Of a stretch of 64,000 bases of DNA, positions 40,092 to 50,483 are shown piece by piece. Source of the stretch: Paramacrobiotus metropolitanus (taxonomy: Eukaryota; Tardigrada; Eutardigrada; Parachela; Macrobiotidae); NCBI RefSeq assembly GCF_019649055.1, contig NW_026570433.1, positions 62,001 through 126,000 of the forward strand. The letters run 5' to 3'. The notes beneath the pieces are model-generated. The model worked only from the letters and a program-made list of their open reading frames with translations, ran no database searches and was not told where the DNA came from. The translations under genes and the position numbers were made by a program. The number at the start of each line of letters is the position of its first letter. The stretch's first letter is position 1.

Positions 40092-40907
40092 AGGGTATGG
40101 CATCCGACCTTGTTGGTCTTCGTATGCCCCCTGATGATAAGCCGGTTCGTACTGGTGATCATATTCGTCCTGTTGCGGATGCGGTGCCTGAGCCTGGTTT
40201 GCGTAACAAGGCTGTTCGGGCTGGTCCCCATTCTGTTGTGGAGGAGGCGCTCGATTTTGTCTCGGCGCCTGCGGATAGAATCCTCTCGGTTGTTCGGTGA
40301 CTCTTCCGTACGAGTTGGGCTGTCTTTCCCGGGCAGGCATCCGACCTTGTGTAGGTCGGTGCGGAGGTATTCGACCTTGTTGGTCGGAGCTATCTCCCTT
40401 GTTATGTCCGTCCTGCCGCTGGTCGGTCGGGTTAAATGGCCGAGTCCGTGCTCGGTCAAAGTCAAACGGCGAGTTCTGGCGGGGTAAGTTACCCATGTTC
40501 GGGTTTGAGTTCGTCCTTGGTGGGTGATATGCTTCTGCTCCAGGTCTCGGTAGCGGGATTGGGAGGCGTAAGGGATCTGTTGTCCGATCGCCTCTTAATG
40601 CATTGTGCGGGTTAAATGCATTAGGTACCGGCGCGTGCGTTGTTGTCCGCGTCGCGTACGAGGTGCTGGTGTATGCACCGGCCGACGTTGTTGTCGCCAC
40701 TGTCGACGTTGACACTTGTGGTGTCGCGGTCGACGTGTTGCGTTCCGGTTCCGGAGCACTCGGTATGGTCGGTGGTTGTGGGATTGTTCCCACGCTCGGG
40801 TCGGTTGTTACGACTCCGACAAAGTAGGAGGTGTTGTTCTCCTTCTTTGCCATTTCCTGGGCCGGGTTAGTGCCCCACAGGATGTCGTTTATCGTCCGCG
40901 ACGGATG
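40092..40907 (-). CDS. Pro/Gln/Tyr-rich region before Gag, element 2
   Basis: Same frame as the coiled-coil ORF upstream, from which it is separated by a single TAG (40,910-40,908). The product is low complexity (QPEQPCYANQAQAPHPQQDE, YDHQYEPAYHQGAYED), rich in Thr/Ser at its start. It is probably a disordered linker of the Gag precursor. Two TGTGT/TTGTT hairpins (40,341-40,359 and 40,372-40,386) lie inside it. Confidence 0.5.
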
Positions 40908-41934
40908 CTAATCCTGTGCCATGGACGTTCGATATGAGGGAGGTTCAGCCCGGCTTTGTTCCAGGTGCTTTTTCTCCTCCCGCAGACACCGTACTTCGGT
41001 ATCCATTTCGTCCATCTGCCGCATCATTTCTGTGAGGTTGCGGGCAGCCTGTTCACCGAAGTCGTATAGTTCGACTTCGCGGGCCTCCAGGTAAACGATG
41101 CGACTTTGTTGCGCCTCGTTCACCTTGTGGGCTTCGGCCAAGCTGTATTCCAGCTGGGCTCGGAGTTTCTGTTCCTCCTAGAGGACCTCGTTTAGTCCGT
41201 GGACTTGGTCGGCTAGCTGAGCGTTCGCTTCAACTAGGTCGGCATCGGCCGTCCTTTGGTTAGGAGTAATCGAGTTGTGGTAATCGATATACTGCCGTCC
41301 CATTCTGGCTAAGAGGATTTCGTGTTTCGACTGCAGTTGGTCGGCCAGGTGCGTTAGTCGGTCGATCTCGTTGTCGGCCTTCCTGATTTCCACCACATAT
41401 CTATCGACTTCGTTTCGATAGACCTCGGCTTCTTCGTTGGCCTGAGTTGCTGGTGGAATGAGTTGAGTTGCTGGTGGAATGCTCCTGCTGCCATTTCCGA
41501 TTCAACCAACGCTGTCTGTACGTCAGCCAATTCCTTCTTTGCTCCTCGAGTGCTTTCTGCGATTCCTCGAGTTCGTGTTTAATCTCGAAGACGGCCGCTG
41601 TTGACCGCTCCAACCTACCATTGAGTATGGCGACTTCGTCGACGTCGTATCGACACGGTAGATCGGCTCGTGTCAGTATTGCGCTAAGTCGATCGATTTC
41701 CCGTTGTTGGGTGGCGATGCCTTTGTTGGCATCCGCCATATCTCGTTCCCATTTCCTCCGTTCGAGTTTATGGGTGTCTTCCGAGTTTCGGATGGATCCT
41801 TCCGCCGAGTCGACGATTTGGTCTGCCAAAACGATCTGTGTGATCAGTTTACGGCATCTCGCGCGGAGTCGGTCGATGTCCTCGATCTTTTCGGGCGGTG
41901 TTGCCGGGATTCACTTCTTCGCCGTATCTTCGAG
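40908..41934 (-). pseudogene. Coiled-coil section of the element 2 precursor
   Basis: Heptad-rich helix throughout: PPEKIEDIDRLRARCRKLI, FEIKHELEESQKALEEQRR, VEIRKADNEIDRLTHLADQL and DFGEQAARNLTEMMRQMDEM. Breaks are TGA at 41,937-41,935 and 41,913-41,911, TAG at 41,180-41,178, and a frame step near 41,440 at a 21-bp tandem duplication. It parallels the coiled-coil ORF that precedes Gag in element 1. Confidence 0.6.
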
Positions 41935-43145
41935 TCAGCTGGTCCGGTAGCCAAGGTTGTCCTTATCGGACTTCGGCGGTGTTATGAAGAATCCGTCGGC
42001 GCTGTTATGTCTTGGCGCGTTTGTTGCGTCAAAGACTTCATCTGTCGGTGGCGGAGTTTTCCCACTACCCAGTTCGGTACGTTCGAACATCAGTGGTGAC
42101 GAGCTGATCTTCAAGTCGACAGGTCGACTTTGTGTCGCCTTAGTCGACTTCACCGTTTGTTGAGCTTCCGTTGCTCGAGTCGACTCGCTTACTGTTGGCG
42201 AGGGTCGCCTCAACGGCGAAATAACCCGTTCGTTGGGTGCCGGTATGTTAGTAGGTAATCCAGCTGGGTGAGGGCCGCTTCGTGGCGGTGCCTCGGAATC
42301 TTCCGTTGTGACCGTTGGTTCGGTCGGCTGGGTGGCCGTATCCGACTTGTTGTCGGTCGGTTGCCGTTCCAGGCTAGTCGGTTGCTTATTGCCGACTTCC
42401 TTTTGCGCGTCCTCCGTGGTCAGTTTCGGTTGACCGACCTCCGTGGTCGGCTTCTGTTGTTCGGCCTTCGGGGTTGGGGAAGTCCTTCCGACCTGCGTGG
42501 TCGGTTGGGCTTTGCCAACGTCTCTTGTCAGCTGTTGTGGTAGGTCGACCTTCTGTTGGTCGACTTCCTTTGCCGAAGGTTGGTCGACCGTTTGTTGGTC
42601 GACTTCTCTGGTCGGTTGTTGTTCACCGACTTCTTTGGTCGGAGATTTTCGCTCGACCTGTGTGGTCGGTGATTTCCGTCCGACTTCCTTAGTCGCCTTG
42701 TCCATGTTGGGTAAGGTCGACTTTGGCACTTCTTCCAAGTTGGGTGATCGCCGTCCGAGCTCGGTGGCTTTTGTAGCCGTTACCGAGTCTTCAGCTCTAT
42801 GTGGGCTCGACTGTTGGTCGGCACGAGACAATGTGGTCTCCGCCTGCTGCTGTTCCACATCCTCCCCGGTCCGGTGGGACGGGGCTGCTACGTCAGCTGG
42901 GGCTTCCAGGAATGTTTTATCCCTCTCGTCCTCGAAACTGTCATCCGAGGTCGGATTCGAGTCGGCAAGGAGGATTCGTTCATTACGCCTTTCCCTTGCT
43001 TCGGCCGACTTGGTCGAGTCGGTTGAGGACGGCTGACTCTTTTCTTGACCGGCGTACCGGAGTGAGTACGTTCCGGTCGTGTTCGCGCGCCGAGAGTAGT
43101 CCTTGTTGTACTTCTTGGCGTACTCGTTCTCTCAGGGTTCGACAT
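41935..43145 (-). pseudogene. N-terminal disordered section of the element 2 precursor
   Basis: ATG at 43,145 starts MSNPE, like the MSNPG start of the element 1 coiled-coil ORF. A two-base step (GAGAG) near 43,130 and then a long open frame to 41,935 follow. The product is Lys/Glu/Asp/Thr/Gln rich with repeated PTKEVG, PTREVD, PTTQVG-like pentapeptides near residues 60-150, encoded by a cluster of hairpins with CGACC/GGTCG stems (42,434-42,695). Probably an intrinsically disordered leader of the capsid precursor. Confidence 0.55.
42434..42695. repeat. Hairpin cluster inside coding sequence
   Basis: CCGACC-TCCGT-GGTCGG (42,434-42,450), CCGACC-TGCGT-GGTCGG (42,488-42,504), CCGACT-TCTTT-GGTCGG with one G-T pair (42,626-42,642), CGACC-TGTGT-GGTCG (42,654-42,668) and CGACT-TCCTT-AGTCG (42,681-42,695), with longer-looped relatives between. 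Loop length 5 is kept even though the loops vary. Confidence 0.75.
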
Positions 43146-43409
43146 TGTGGTCAAACCAGGTCGGCTCTGATGGAGCCTTAAAGGGTTTATCAGTTAGAAA
43201 AAGAAAGTCGAACGATCTTCTGTGTGAAGATGTTCGGTGAATTCAGGAACGTCTTTTGGTTCTGGAACTTCCGAGTGTCAGGACCGTCCGGTTTGTTGTT
43301 GTTTGTTGTGTCTGTTGGTGACTCAGTACACAGGATTAATATGCAGTACGATGGTACAGTACAGTACGTAATAGTAGTACGGTGTAGTACGTCCTATACT
43401 ACTGTGCTG

Positions 43410-43590
43410 ACCAATATGACGTAACAGGTTAAGTGGTCTTGCACTTCTGCCTACGTCACAGAATGCGAGTCGCGTGCAAAAGTTACAAAAAACTGATGAT
43501 TCACCCTATGTTAGGCTATGGGAACTTTCCCTTGCACGCTGATTGGCTGCCTCTTAAGTACTGATAATCGGTCGTTCTGACGTCACAAGG
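43410..43590 (-). promoter_or_regulatory. Promoter-like segment of element 2
   Basis: A perfect TGACGTCA (CRE/ATF-type palindrome) lies at 43,578-43,585, with half-sites TGACGTAA near 43,418 and TACGTCAC near 43,453. The minus strand carries CCAAT near 43,540. Position upstream of the first ORF fits a transcription control region. A GTAC-rich stretch (43,340-43,400) lies between it and the ORF. Confidence 0.35.
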
Positions 43591-44586
43591 AAGCTCAAGA
43601 ATTTTGGCGCTATTTTTCGTGAATAAAACAATTTATTTTTAGTCGGCCAGAAAGTTTATCTAGTCGGATTTTCGAATTTTTAAACGATAGAAATTAGTTT
43701 ATTATTTAAGAAAATTTTCTGGCGGTCGAAACGCCGTTAGAAATCAAAATAAAGAGAATTTCCGACCTGTTGCCGGTTAGCCTTTGTCTAACTGCCTAGA
43801 CAGGTTTGTCGACCTAGCAGGTCGGTTCTCGACCAAAAGTGAAAATCCGAGTCGGTTTCTCCGTCGGAAATTACTTTTTAACCGTTAGAAAGTTTAAATT
43901 TACGGATAGAAATCGTTTTCTACCGCTAGAAAGTAAAAAGCCGACCTAGTTTCGGCTAAAATCAACCTAGAACTATTCCTTTACCAGTGTCGGTGTCGGT
44001 GTTGGTTCCGCTCGATTTCCTCCGTCCGAGGTCGGAAATCCGTCGTTTCCGCGCTAAATTCCGCCGTTAAAGTTGCGGGTCGGTGTTCAAACCGATGGTT
44101 CCCGTATTATTGGAGTAATCCGTGCGCGCTGCAGACTCGCGTTCGAGTCTGATCCAACGCGAGTCTGATCCGTCAGTTGGGAGAAGAAAGTGTCCGTGCG
44201 TTCGGGATACGTGCTCTTCAATGTGGAAGAGACAAAAACTGCGCTCACCAGCTGTGGGGAGAATCACTTCAGTGATCCTCGTTTTTCCGCAGCTGTAAGA
44301 CGGCAAGATCGTTCTGATCAAAGTCAGGGCAGAGACTGCTTCAGCAGTCAATCTGGCAGTGACTTGCAGGTTCCTCACGAGTTCTCCGAAAGTAAGCCTT
44401 CACCGTCTCCTCAAAGATTCCGTAGGGTCGAAAACCTTATGGATGCTGCTACCATGTAACAGACAAGTGCGAGGAGATCACGAGTGAGCTTTATTGACAA
44501 ATAAAGGGAACAATGCTCAATGCTGCGTAATAGCAGGAAGACAAGAACAAAGGCATCGATGGCCGAAAGTAGCAACTTAAGAACAG
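43591..44586. other. Leader-side DNA of element 2 and beyond, no gene
   Basis: Contains GGTCG-GTTCT-CGACC at 43,820-43,834 and other CGACC/GGTCG palindromes to about 43,980, after which the composition changes. A short direct repeat GCGAGTCTGATCC occurs near 44,130-44,170. No supported ORF. Confidence 0.4.
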
Positions 44587-44632
44587 AAGAACCACTTTAG
44601 CAACCACCCAAGTGGTTGCTAAAGTGGTTCTT
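44587..44632. repeat. Perfect 21-bp inverted repeat with 4-nt loop
   Basis: AAGAACCACTTTAGCAACCAC at 44,587-44,607, loop CCAA, and the exact complement at 44,612-44,632. A 21-bp perfect stem with a tetraloop is far beyond chance in 64 kb. It could be a small palindromic insertion, a cruciform site or a small-RNA hairpin. Confidence 0.85.
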
Positions 44633-44977
44633 GAGCGTCTGATTGCGTGAAAGATGTGCTGGCGGCAACCACGTGCGTGCTGCAGGCCAGTCGTATCAGC
44701 TGTGTGATGATGCGCAGACTGGACTCTATCCAACGCAAGCGTATGAACGCGCCGGCGAATTCTCATGATACGAATGCGCTTAATCGTCACGCGCGTTGCT
44801 CCGTGCGAGAAAAGCAGATTAGTACCGTGCACGCTCAGTAAGCAGTTAGCAGAAACCCGAGTAAATGTCGAATAAACCCCCGGAAACTGTCGCTGTTGCT
44901 GTCTGAAGTGCTATGGAAATTAAATATTCGTTGTGTGTTTCTTATGTTTAACACGGGTGCCGGTTGTGCGGGGAAGA

Positions 44978-45196
44978 ATGACCACTGAAAATCAGCCCTA
45001 TCGCGAGTGCGGGTTTCTCACCACCCGGGACGCGCCAATCCTCCCACGGCCGCGCAGTCACGTTTTCGGGATTGCCGACTGCCGGCAGATCCTGGCCAAG
45101 CACCTGGACCCGGTGGTCGTGGAGGTGGCCCCTGGGCTTCCTGTGCGACGTGGACCGGCCGGGCGGCCGCGTCCTGGTGGACTGGGCCTGTTCTAA
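44978..45196 (+). CDS. GC-rich coding segment, unknown gene (5' part)
   Basis: ATG at 44,978 opens MTTENQPYRECGFLTTRDAP and HLDPVVVEVAPG. In an overlapping frame at 45,125-45,235 the text FLCDVDRPGGRVLVDWACS looks strongly protein-like, so one frame step is likely near 45,120. GC content jumps compared with flanks. No family recognised. Confidence 0.4.
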   Translation: MTTENQPYRECGFLTTRDAPILPRPRSHVFGIADCRQILAKHLDPVVVEVAPGLPVRRGPAGRPRPGGLGLF

Positions 45197-45410
45197 CCGC
45201 CCCCCCGCAGTGGATTCCCTGGGACAAAGTATACCATCATGATCCGCTCCCCCGCAGCGCCACCATCGCCAGGATGCCGGTCATGGCCGCGGTGCGCCGG
45301 GACTCCGCCACTCCGTTCCTGTTTTGCCCGGGGAGCGTGGTCTGTGTCAACACCCGCTGACCGCCAACCACCGGCAACAGCGCCTGGATTGCGCCAAACT
45401 GGGATATCTT

Positions 45411-45719
45411 ATGAAGACGTGTTGGACGCTGCGTTTGCACAAGGTCATGATAACGTCCATCTTCGATCCCATCGCCGGGCTGTGGTGCTCGCAGGAGGAC
45501 GTTCGCGACGACCTGAATGTGTACCTGTGGAACGTCTGCATCGACTGTATGCAACCGGAAGCCGGCCAACTGCGGCAGTTTCTCGGCGCGGTGAACCGCA
45601 TCTGCCGAGAGTTGACGCCCGCGGAACGGGAAGACATCCGTCTGGCCTGCGACGAGCTGGCCGTCGGCGCCGGCGGACATGCGTTTCGGGTGCCGTTGAT
45701 GCTGAAATTGTACGCGTAA
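45411..45719 (+). CDS. GC-rich coding segment, unknown gene (3' part)
   Basis: An ATG at 45,411 lies in a frame open from 45,324 to TAA at 45,717-45,719. The later part (WCSQEDVRDDLNVYLWNVCI, LRQFLGAVNRICRELTPAER, EDIRLACDELAV) is convincingly helical protein. The stretch before it is better in another frame (GISYEDVLDAAFAQGHDN), which suggests a frame step near 45,470. It probably belongs to the same gene as the segment at 44,978. Function unknown. Confidence 0.45.
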   Translation: MKTCWTLRLHKVMITSIFDPIAGLWCSQEDVRDDLNVYLWNVCIDCMQPEAGQLRQFLGAVNRICRELTPAEREDIRLACDELAVGAGGHAFRVPLMLKLYA

Positions 45720-48534
45720 CGCGACCGGTGTCTAAATAAGCGAAATCTTTACTGCCGGTGTATATAATTGCAGGTTGAACCAGCGGCCGCAGTCGCTGCT
45801 GTCCCCGCTGGCCGCGCACGCCTTTCTCTACTCCTACCCGCTAATCCAGACCGTCCCTGCCCCGCCTCGGATGTCCCCGGCCGGCAGTCGGCTGGAGGCT
45901 TGTCCGCATGGCAGCCACCGTCACGCCGCTGTCCTCAGCAAGCTTTCCCGCCCGCACAACCACGCCCATTCCCGTTCGCGGCGGACCAGAGGGCGCCGAC
46001 CTCCCGACCATCCCGAAGGCATGTGGAGCAAACCTGCGCCCGCCTTCACCGCTAAACATTCCTCCCTCCCCTTTTTTCCCCTGTTGTGAAATGGACGCCA
46101 CGATCGTCACTCGCTGCGTTATATGTGCGTATTTCTTTCTTTCTGTAAGCCGGGGACGTGATGCGAGCCCTGTTTGCAATGATGGATGATTTACTGAACG
46201 CACTTTGGTAACTTCGCGTGCATTAGTGATAAGTGATAACAACTTTGGGGTCATATGCTCGTATAATTGTATTACTTCATTAAAGCGTATGAATGTTGTA
46301 CAAGCGGTTCACCATGTGTGGCTACCTGTTCTGACCAGCTCACCATGCGGATAGCATGACTAGACACATTTATCGGAAGCTGACTATTCTATTTCTAAAC
46401 TTGATTTTAGTTTTGTTTCTTCTTCCGTTCGTACGGGACGCGTTCTAATAAATCGGCCTGCGATCTGGCCGTACAGTGAACTGGTGTTTCTCTCCTCTGG
46501 TAATGAGAAGTACTATTTTATTGAATTACATCGCGTATTACACAAGAGTAGTAAAAGGCGTCCCGCAAGGGATTTGAGGATTTTGACTCTACTGGCGGAG
46601 CGCGCTCTGCGTTTTTGTCATGTCCGGTCTGGACTTCCGTGGACACACCTACGACATAATATAAACTATATAATATAAGTAAATGAAATAATTTCGTAAT
46701 TAGCTAATAATTATTGATCTGCATAATTGTTCAGCGTTCTTAACTGAGACACATAATTCACAATAAAATTATATTATGCATTGATATTTGCCATATCGTC
46801 TTCACACGATAAGAAGATAAAAATTTTGTGGTCATTAAATACCACAAAATGGCACGCACCGGATTACTGATATCAATGTTTCCTTCCCATGCAGTGGCAA
46901 CTCTAGGAAACTGTCAAACATCGTAGTCACATTATTTCTGATATATGCAAATCGATGAAATGCACTGTATTTCGATCAACGCACAGGAAACATAAAAAAT
47001 ATTACCAGCGTGGAAATCCACGTTTCTTTGAAGGATCAAAGTGAAAGCACACTACCCAGTAAGAGAATGCTTATCCTCTGCAAAGCGGAGCAAAAAATGT
47101 AAACAACAACAAATTATCCGTGGAAACGCACAGAATTCGGCTCATCTGTATACCACACTATATATCCACATCTCCACTGTAACGACGCAGTTTATCCAAG
47201 TTTACCATCTGATCCAGCGGAAAAATCAAAGAAATGCTAAAACGGTCGAACACATGATATTTCTTGATCTGTAAACTGAATAATCGGATATGAAAGAGTT
47301 AACTATTTGACAGCAATATACCAATACATTCACTTATTCGAACTTGTTTGCAGAAAAACTTAGTAAATGCATTTTATTTTAAATGAAATCAATTGAATAA
47401 CCATAAGAAAATTCAATAACGTTTTGCAAACATAACAACGCTAAATATAATTTCACACTGTAGCCTCAAAGAATTTTTTAAAAATATGAAAATTACCACA
47501 AAAAAATACACAGAAATTGAGCAACAATCGAATTGTCTGCATTTCTTCTGCAACTCTTACCTTGAGAATCTTGACGAGGACGAGATTCCTGATAAACAGA
47601 GGATCCGTCACTGATAAAGGTGCTATTAACTAAAATAAAGAATGAAATCTGCAGTTGCACCGATAATCCGATTCAGCATTGATGAAAGATCTCTTATAAT
47701 TTTGTTGTTTATCGATACCGTCAATGTATAAAAGAATATGGCAACAGTAAAATCGTTAATATAAATAAATTATAAATTAAATTAAGAAAATTCAGCAGAA
47801 TTCTGTGAAATTTCAGTGCCATCCAGACTACCGTCAGAATAAAAAATTAAAGAAAAATACGAGAAAAATACGAGAAAAAAACCTGACTTAAGCAAAATCA
47901 TTTATTAGTCTGCAGCATTATCTGTGAGTCCGCCAGTCCAACGTCTCCTGTTTTCTCCTGTCTACCGTCGCTTTCATGGCATCCCAAAATCCTCCTAGGT
48001 ACCACGTCGTCTCTGCTTCTGTCGTATTGAAGATCGTCCGCTGTTGTGGCCCATAAACAGCAAACTCCATTGCAGCCTCTGTCTATTACAGCCCCCGTAA
48101 GTCACAGCCCGCGTTGCCACAGCTCTGCGTCCGTCACAACCCTGCGCCTCCGCAGCCCAGCTTCCTGCCATTCTTCGGTCCCCCCACCCCCTGCCCTCAA
48201 GCCTGCTGTTCTGCCTACTGTTACCTATTTCCGCGTCCTCCGCAGCTCACCTTTCTGCCATTCTCTTGGTACCAACCGCCCTCACCCTCTTGCCCCTCGC
48301 TGGCAGCCCTGGTTGTATGTTACCTATAACGCCCTTGTTTGTACTGCTATCTATATGCGTTACAAAGCCACACTGCGGACGATTATCGTCTGAGAATTTT
48401 ATTTACCTTCGTATTAAAAGAATTGCCACAGAATCACCAAGTATACAGTTTCAAGTAACAAATTACTAAAATTACTTAGCCAAATTAAACTAGATATATG
48501 AAATAGGATGGCATAGGCAAAACACTGGATATTG
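45720..48534. other. No supported gene
   Basis: The GC-rich island ends near 46,090 with Pro/Ser/Arg-rich open frames typical of GC-rich non-coding or decayed DNA. From 46,200 the DNA is AT rich, with short ORFs only. A perfect 10-bp inverted repeat (ATTTTGTGGT, 8-nt loop) lies at 46,823-46,850. A C/T-rich stretch at 48,050-48,330 gives low-complexity open frames. Confidence 0.45.
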
Positions 48535-48888
48535 TCAAAACTGCTTTTTATGGTAAAGATCGTCGTCCAAGTCGGCCTTCCATTTGGCCGCCTGTTTCAT
48601 TTCTTCATGCATCTGGGGCGTAATTTTAGAGGCAAAAAATGCCAAAGGCACTAAAAAATAATTAAATTACCTAAAAGCTAAGAAAATTTATAAACACGAC
48701 TTACAATTTGCCTGCTGAGCGCTACGACGCAAAAACGCGATGGTGTCCGCATCCAGATTCAATCTGCGGATTTCTTCTGGAAGATCGCTGTCTCCGGAAT
48801 GGTGGATGAAATCTCGTTGCTTTGCTGGCTGGCCATGTTGTTGGAAATCTTGAAGTTGCAGACTGGAGATGACTGACTGAATTCATTC
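48535..48888 (-). CDS. Small spliced gene, unknown
   Basis: Two exons on the minus strand. The first is open from an acceptor-like TTCAG near 48,880 and reads QLQDFQQHGQPAKQ and LPEEIRRLNLDADTIAFLRR to 48,705. A 54-base intron with perfect GTAAGT...TTTTTTAG borders lies at 48,651-48,704. The second exon (PLAFFASKITPQMHEEMKQ, LDDDLYHKKQF) ends with TGA at 48,537-48,535. Frames join cleanly. The first exon or start was not found with certainty. Charged, helical, no family recognised. Confidence 0.5.
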
Positions 48889-49094
48889 TCTCTAGCACAG
48901 ACTTATGAGGTTAGAAAAATCTTTAACTGTCAACACGATGGAACGTGATGTTCCATCACTTTCTGTTGAACAATCGCATTGGAATGCATACGTTTTCGAT
49001 TGCGATTCTCCTAAAATACAATATCTCTAATTTTACGCTTAAACGTTAGAAAATTTAACAGGTACGTACAAATATGAGTTGTATATGCTTGTGA

Positions 49095-49685
49095 ATGAAG
49101 TATAATGGTGATGTTTGTGATCTAGCTGGCCGTTCCATTGTGATATCGTTTCTTCCTTTGAAGCGTCTGTTTAGCGTGTGCGTGTACGTCTGTGGCCAGA
49201 AAAATCCTGGTGGCACTACGCACATTTTTTCCGCACGAACTCCACCGTAAGTTCCTTGTCTAATTACTATGTACTAATTAACTTTTTTTACCTAATATTC
49301 GAAGGCTTACACTAAATACTTTCTATTTTGTTGTACTTGTGCAGAATTAGGATTTTGTAATCCAGTAAACAGTTTCGGGACTTGTACAGTGCCCTGGCTC
49401 TATCGGAAAATTTTCAACACTGATCTAGACGAAATTTTTCTTTCTGCCTAAAAATCAACTTTTAATCTTTTGCTCTCTGTTTCATACTATAAGACTTGTT
49501 AATTATTATTGAACATTATATTATAGGTACTTATGAGTCCGAATGCAATTAATGACTGAAATTAATTATTTACAGGTTATTACATGCGGGATAGCGATAC
49601 TATTAGGAACACCATCTCACACACACAGCATTGCGTGAACGTCTACGACGGTACATATTCGGAACCAAATTATTCTGTGTTCTAG
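49095..49685 (+). CDS. Possible small spliced gene
   Basis: ATG at 49,095 opens a frame to a GTAAGT donor at 49,247. Acceptors TTGTGCAG (before 49,344) and TTTACAG (before 49,576) precede further open stretches: LGFCNPVNSFGTCTVPWLYR and YYMRDSDTIRNTISH, the latter ending TAG at 49,683-49,685. Joining exon 1 to exon 2 in the obvious frame gives a stop, so the model is uncertain. The Cys content suggests a small secreted protein. Confidence 0.25.
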
Positions 49686-49980
49686 CATAATATTAATATT
49701 GTTACATCCGAATTAATGCTATACCTTTAGTTTACCGCATTTTATTTTTAGTATCATTAAACTGTCTTAATTGCAGATAATTTACCACAATTACAACAGA
49801 CTGGGCTATATCAAGCGCCAAAGTAAATTTCACCCTTAAATAATCGTCTGTAAAATATCTGAATACTATTTTAATTTTAATGTATTATAGCAATTGATCA
49901 GTTATATCTGCTAATTATAAGTGTAACCATTTGCAGGCTGACATCACGACTGTGCTAGCATCATCACAACGCAAGTCCAT

Positions 49981-50483
49981 ATGGCTGAGCAGGGCAAAGG
50001 TCAAAGCGGAAAATGGAACCAACAGAGTAAGCAGATTTCGTAAAATATTCAGTGAAGCAAAAAGGTTTTTTAAAGCATAATTTATACTTTTCTCGATAAT
50101 CGATCCCGGTTTTCAAAATTTACCGTATAATACTGCTACTGAATAATATTTTATCTGCTGTACAACCAAATCAACCAAGTCTTGTATTTTTTCCTTTATT
50201 TTATTTTGAACGTAAGCAAAATAGAAATACAGTAAAATCAAAATTGTTCAATAGTTCAAAGACATCGATACTATTTAAGTCATCAATTAGCCGAGTCGCC
50301 AGTGATGCAGTGCCAGAGTTAATTTGCAAAATGGAGCAGCAGAGAAAACACAAGCCAGCTCTCAGCGCTTGCTGCGGCTTGTATAATTATCCTGGTGATA
50401 ATAATTTTAGTAGGCGATATTATTCTGCCCATCGTAATAGCGACGATACAGCAACAACAACAAGAACAGCAGCAAGAGCTTAA
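49981..50483 (+). CDS. Small spliced gene converging on polymerase B
   Basis: Exon 1 (49,981-50,026) begins MAEQGKGQSGKWNQQ and ends at a GTAAGC donor. A join to an acceptor GATGCAG at 50,310 keeps the frame and yields a polar, Thr/Arg-rich protein (QQRKHKPALSACCGLY) ending TAA at 50,481-50,483 that overlaps an AATAAA. The last bases overlap the polymerase B stop on the other strand. An alternative frame in exon 2 would give a hydrophobic span (IIILVIIILVGDIILPIVI), so the reading is not settled. Confidence 0.3.

Larger units (their letters stand above)
19150..43990 (-). mobile_element. Very large Ty3/Gypsy-type retroelement 2 (about 24 kb)
   Basis: Minus-strand order: promoter-like leader, coiled-coil ORF, proline/Tyr-rich region, Gag, CCHC knuckle, duplicated module, aspartic protease, linker, RT, RNase H, integrase, then about 11 kb of further ORFs and a hairpin-rich 3' non-coding part. 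Base composition, the repeated GGTCGG/CGACC words and strand are uniform from about 19.2 to 44 kb, which argues for one element rather than neighbours. I found no duplicated termini, so LTR limits are unresolved. Many in-frame stops (TGA most often) and a few 1-2 base shifts show this copy is inactive. Confidence 0.7.

Noticed and set aside
19150-44480. LTR pair for element 2
   Set aside because: I compared both outer regions by eye and found only shared short hairpin words, not a long direct repeat.
44491-44832. Minus-strand 113-codon ORF over the perfect hairpin
   Set aside because: The palindrome and biased composition explain it; no domain or start context.
45768-46189. Overlapping GC-rich open frames, one with AAHAFLYSYPLIQ resembling a bacterial DUF1254 start
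   Set aside because: Only a dozen residues resemble that family and the rest is Arg/Pro/Ser-rich; too weak to claim transfer from bacteria.
48046-48393. Pro/Ser-rich plus-strand ORF
   Set aside because: It is low-complexity C/T-rich DNA; frames are open because stops are depleted by composition.
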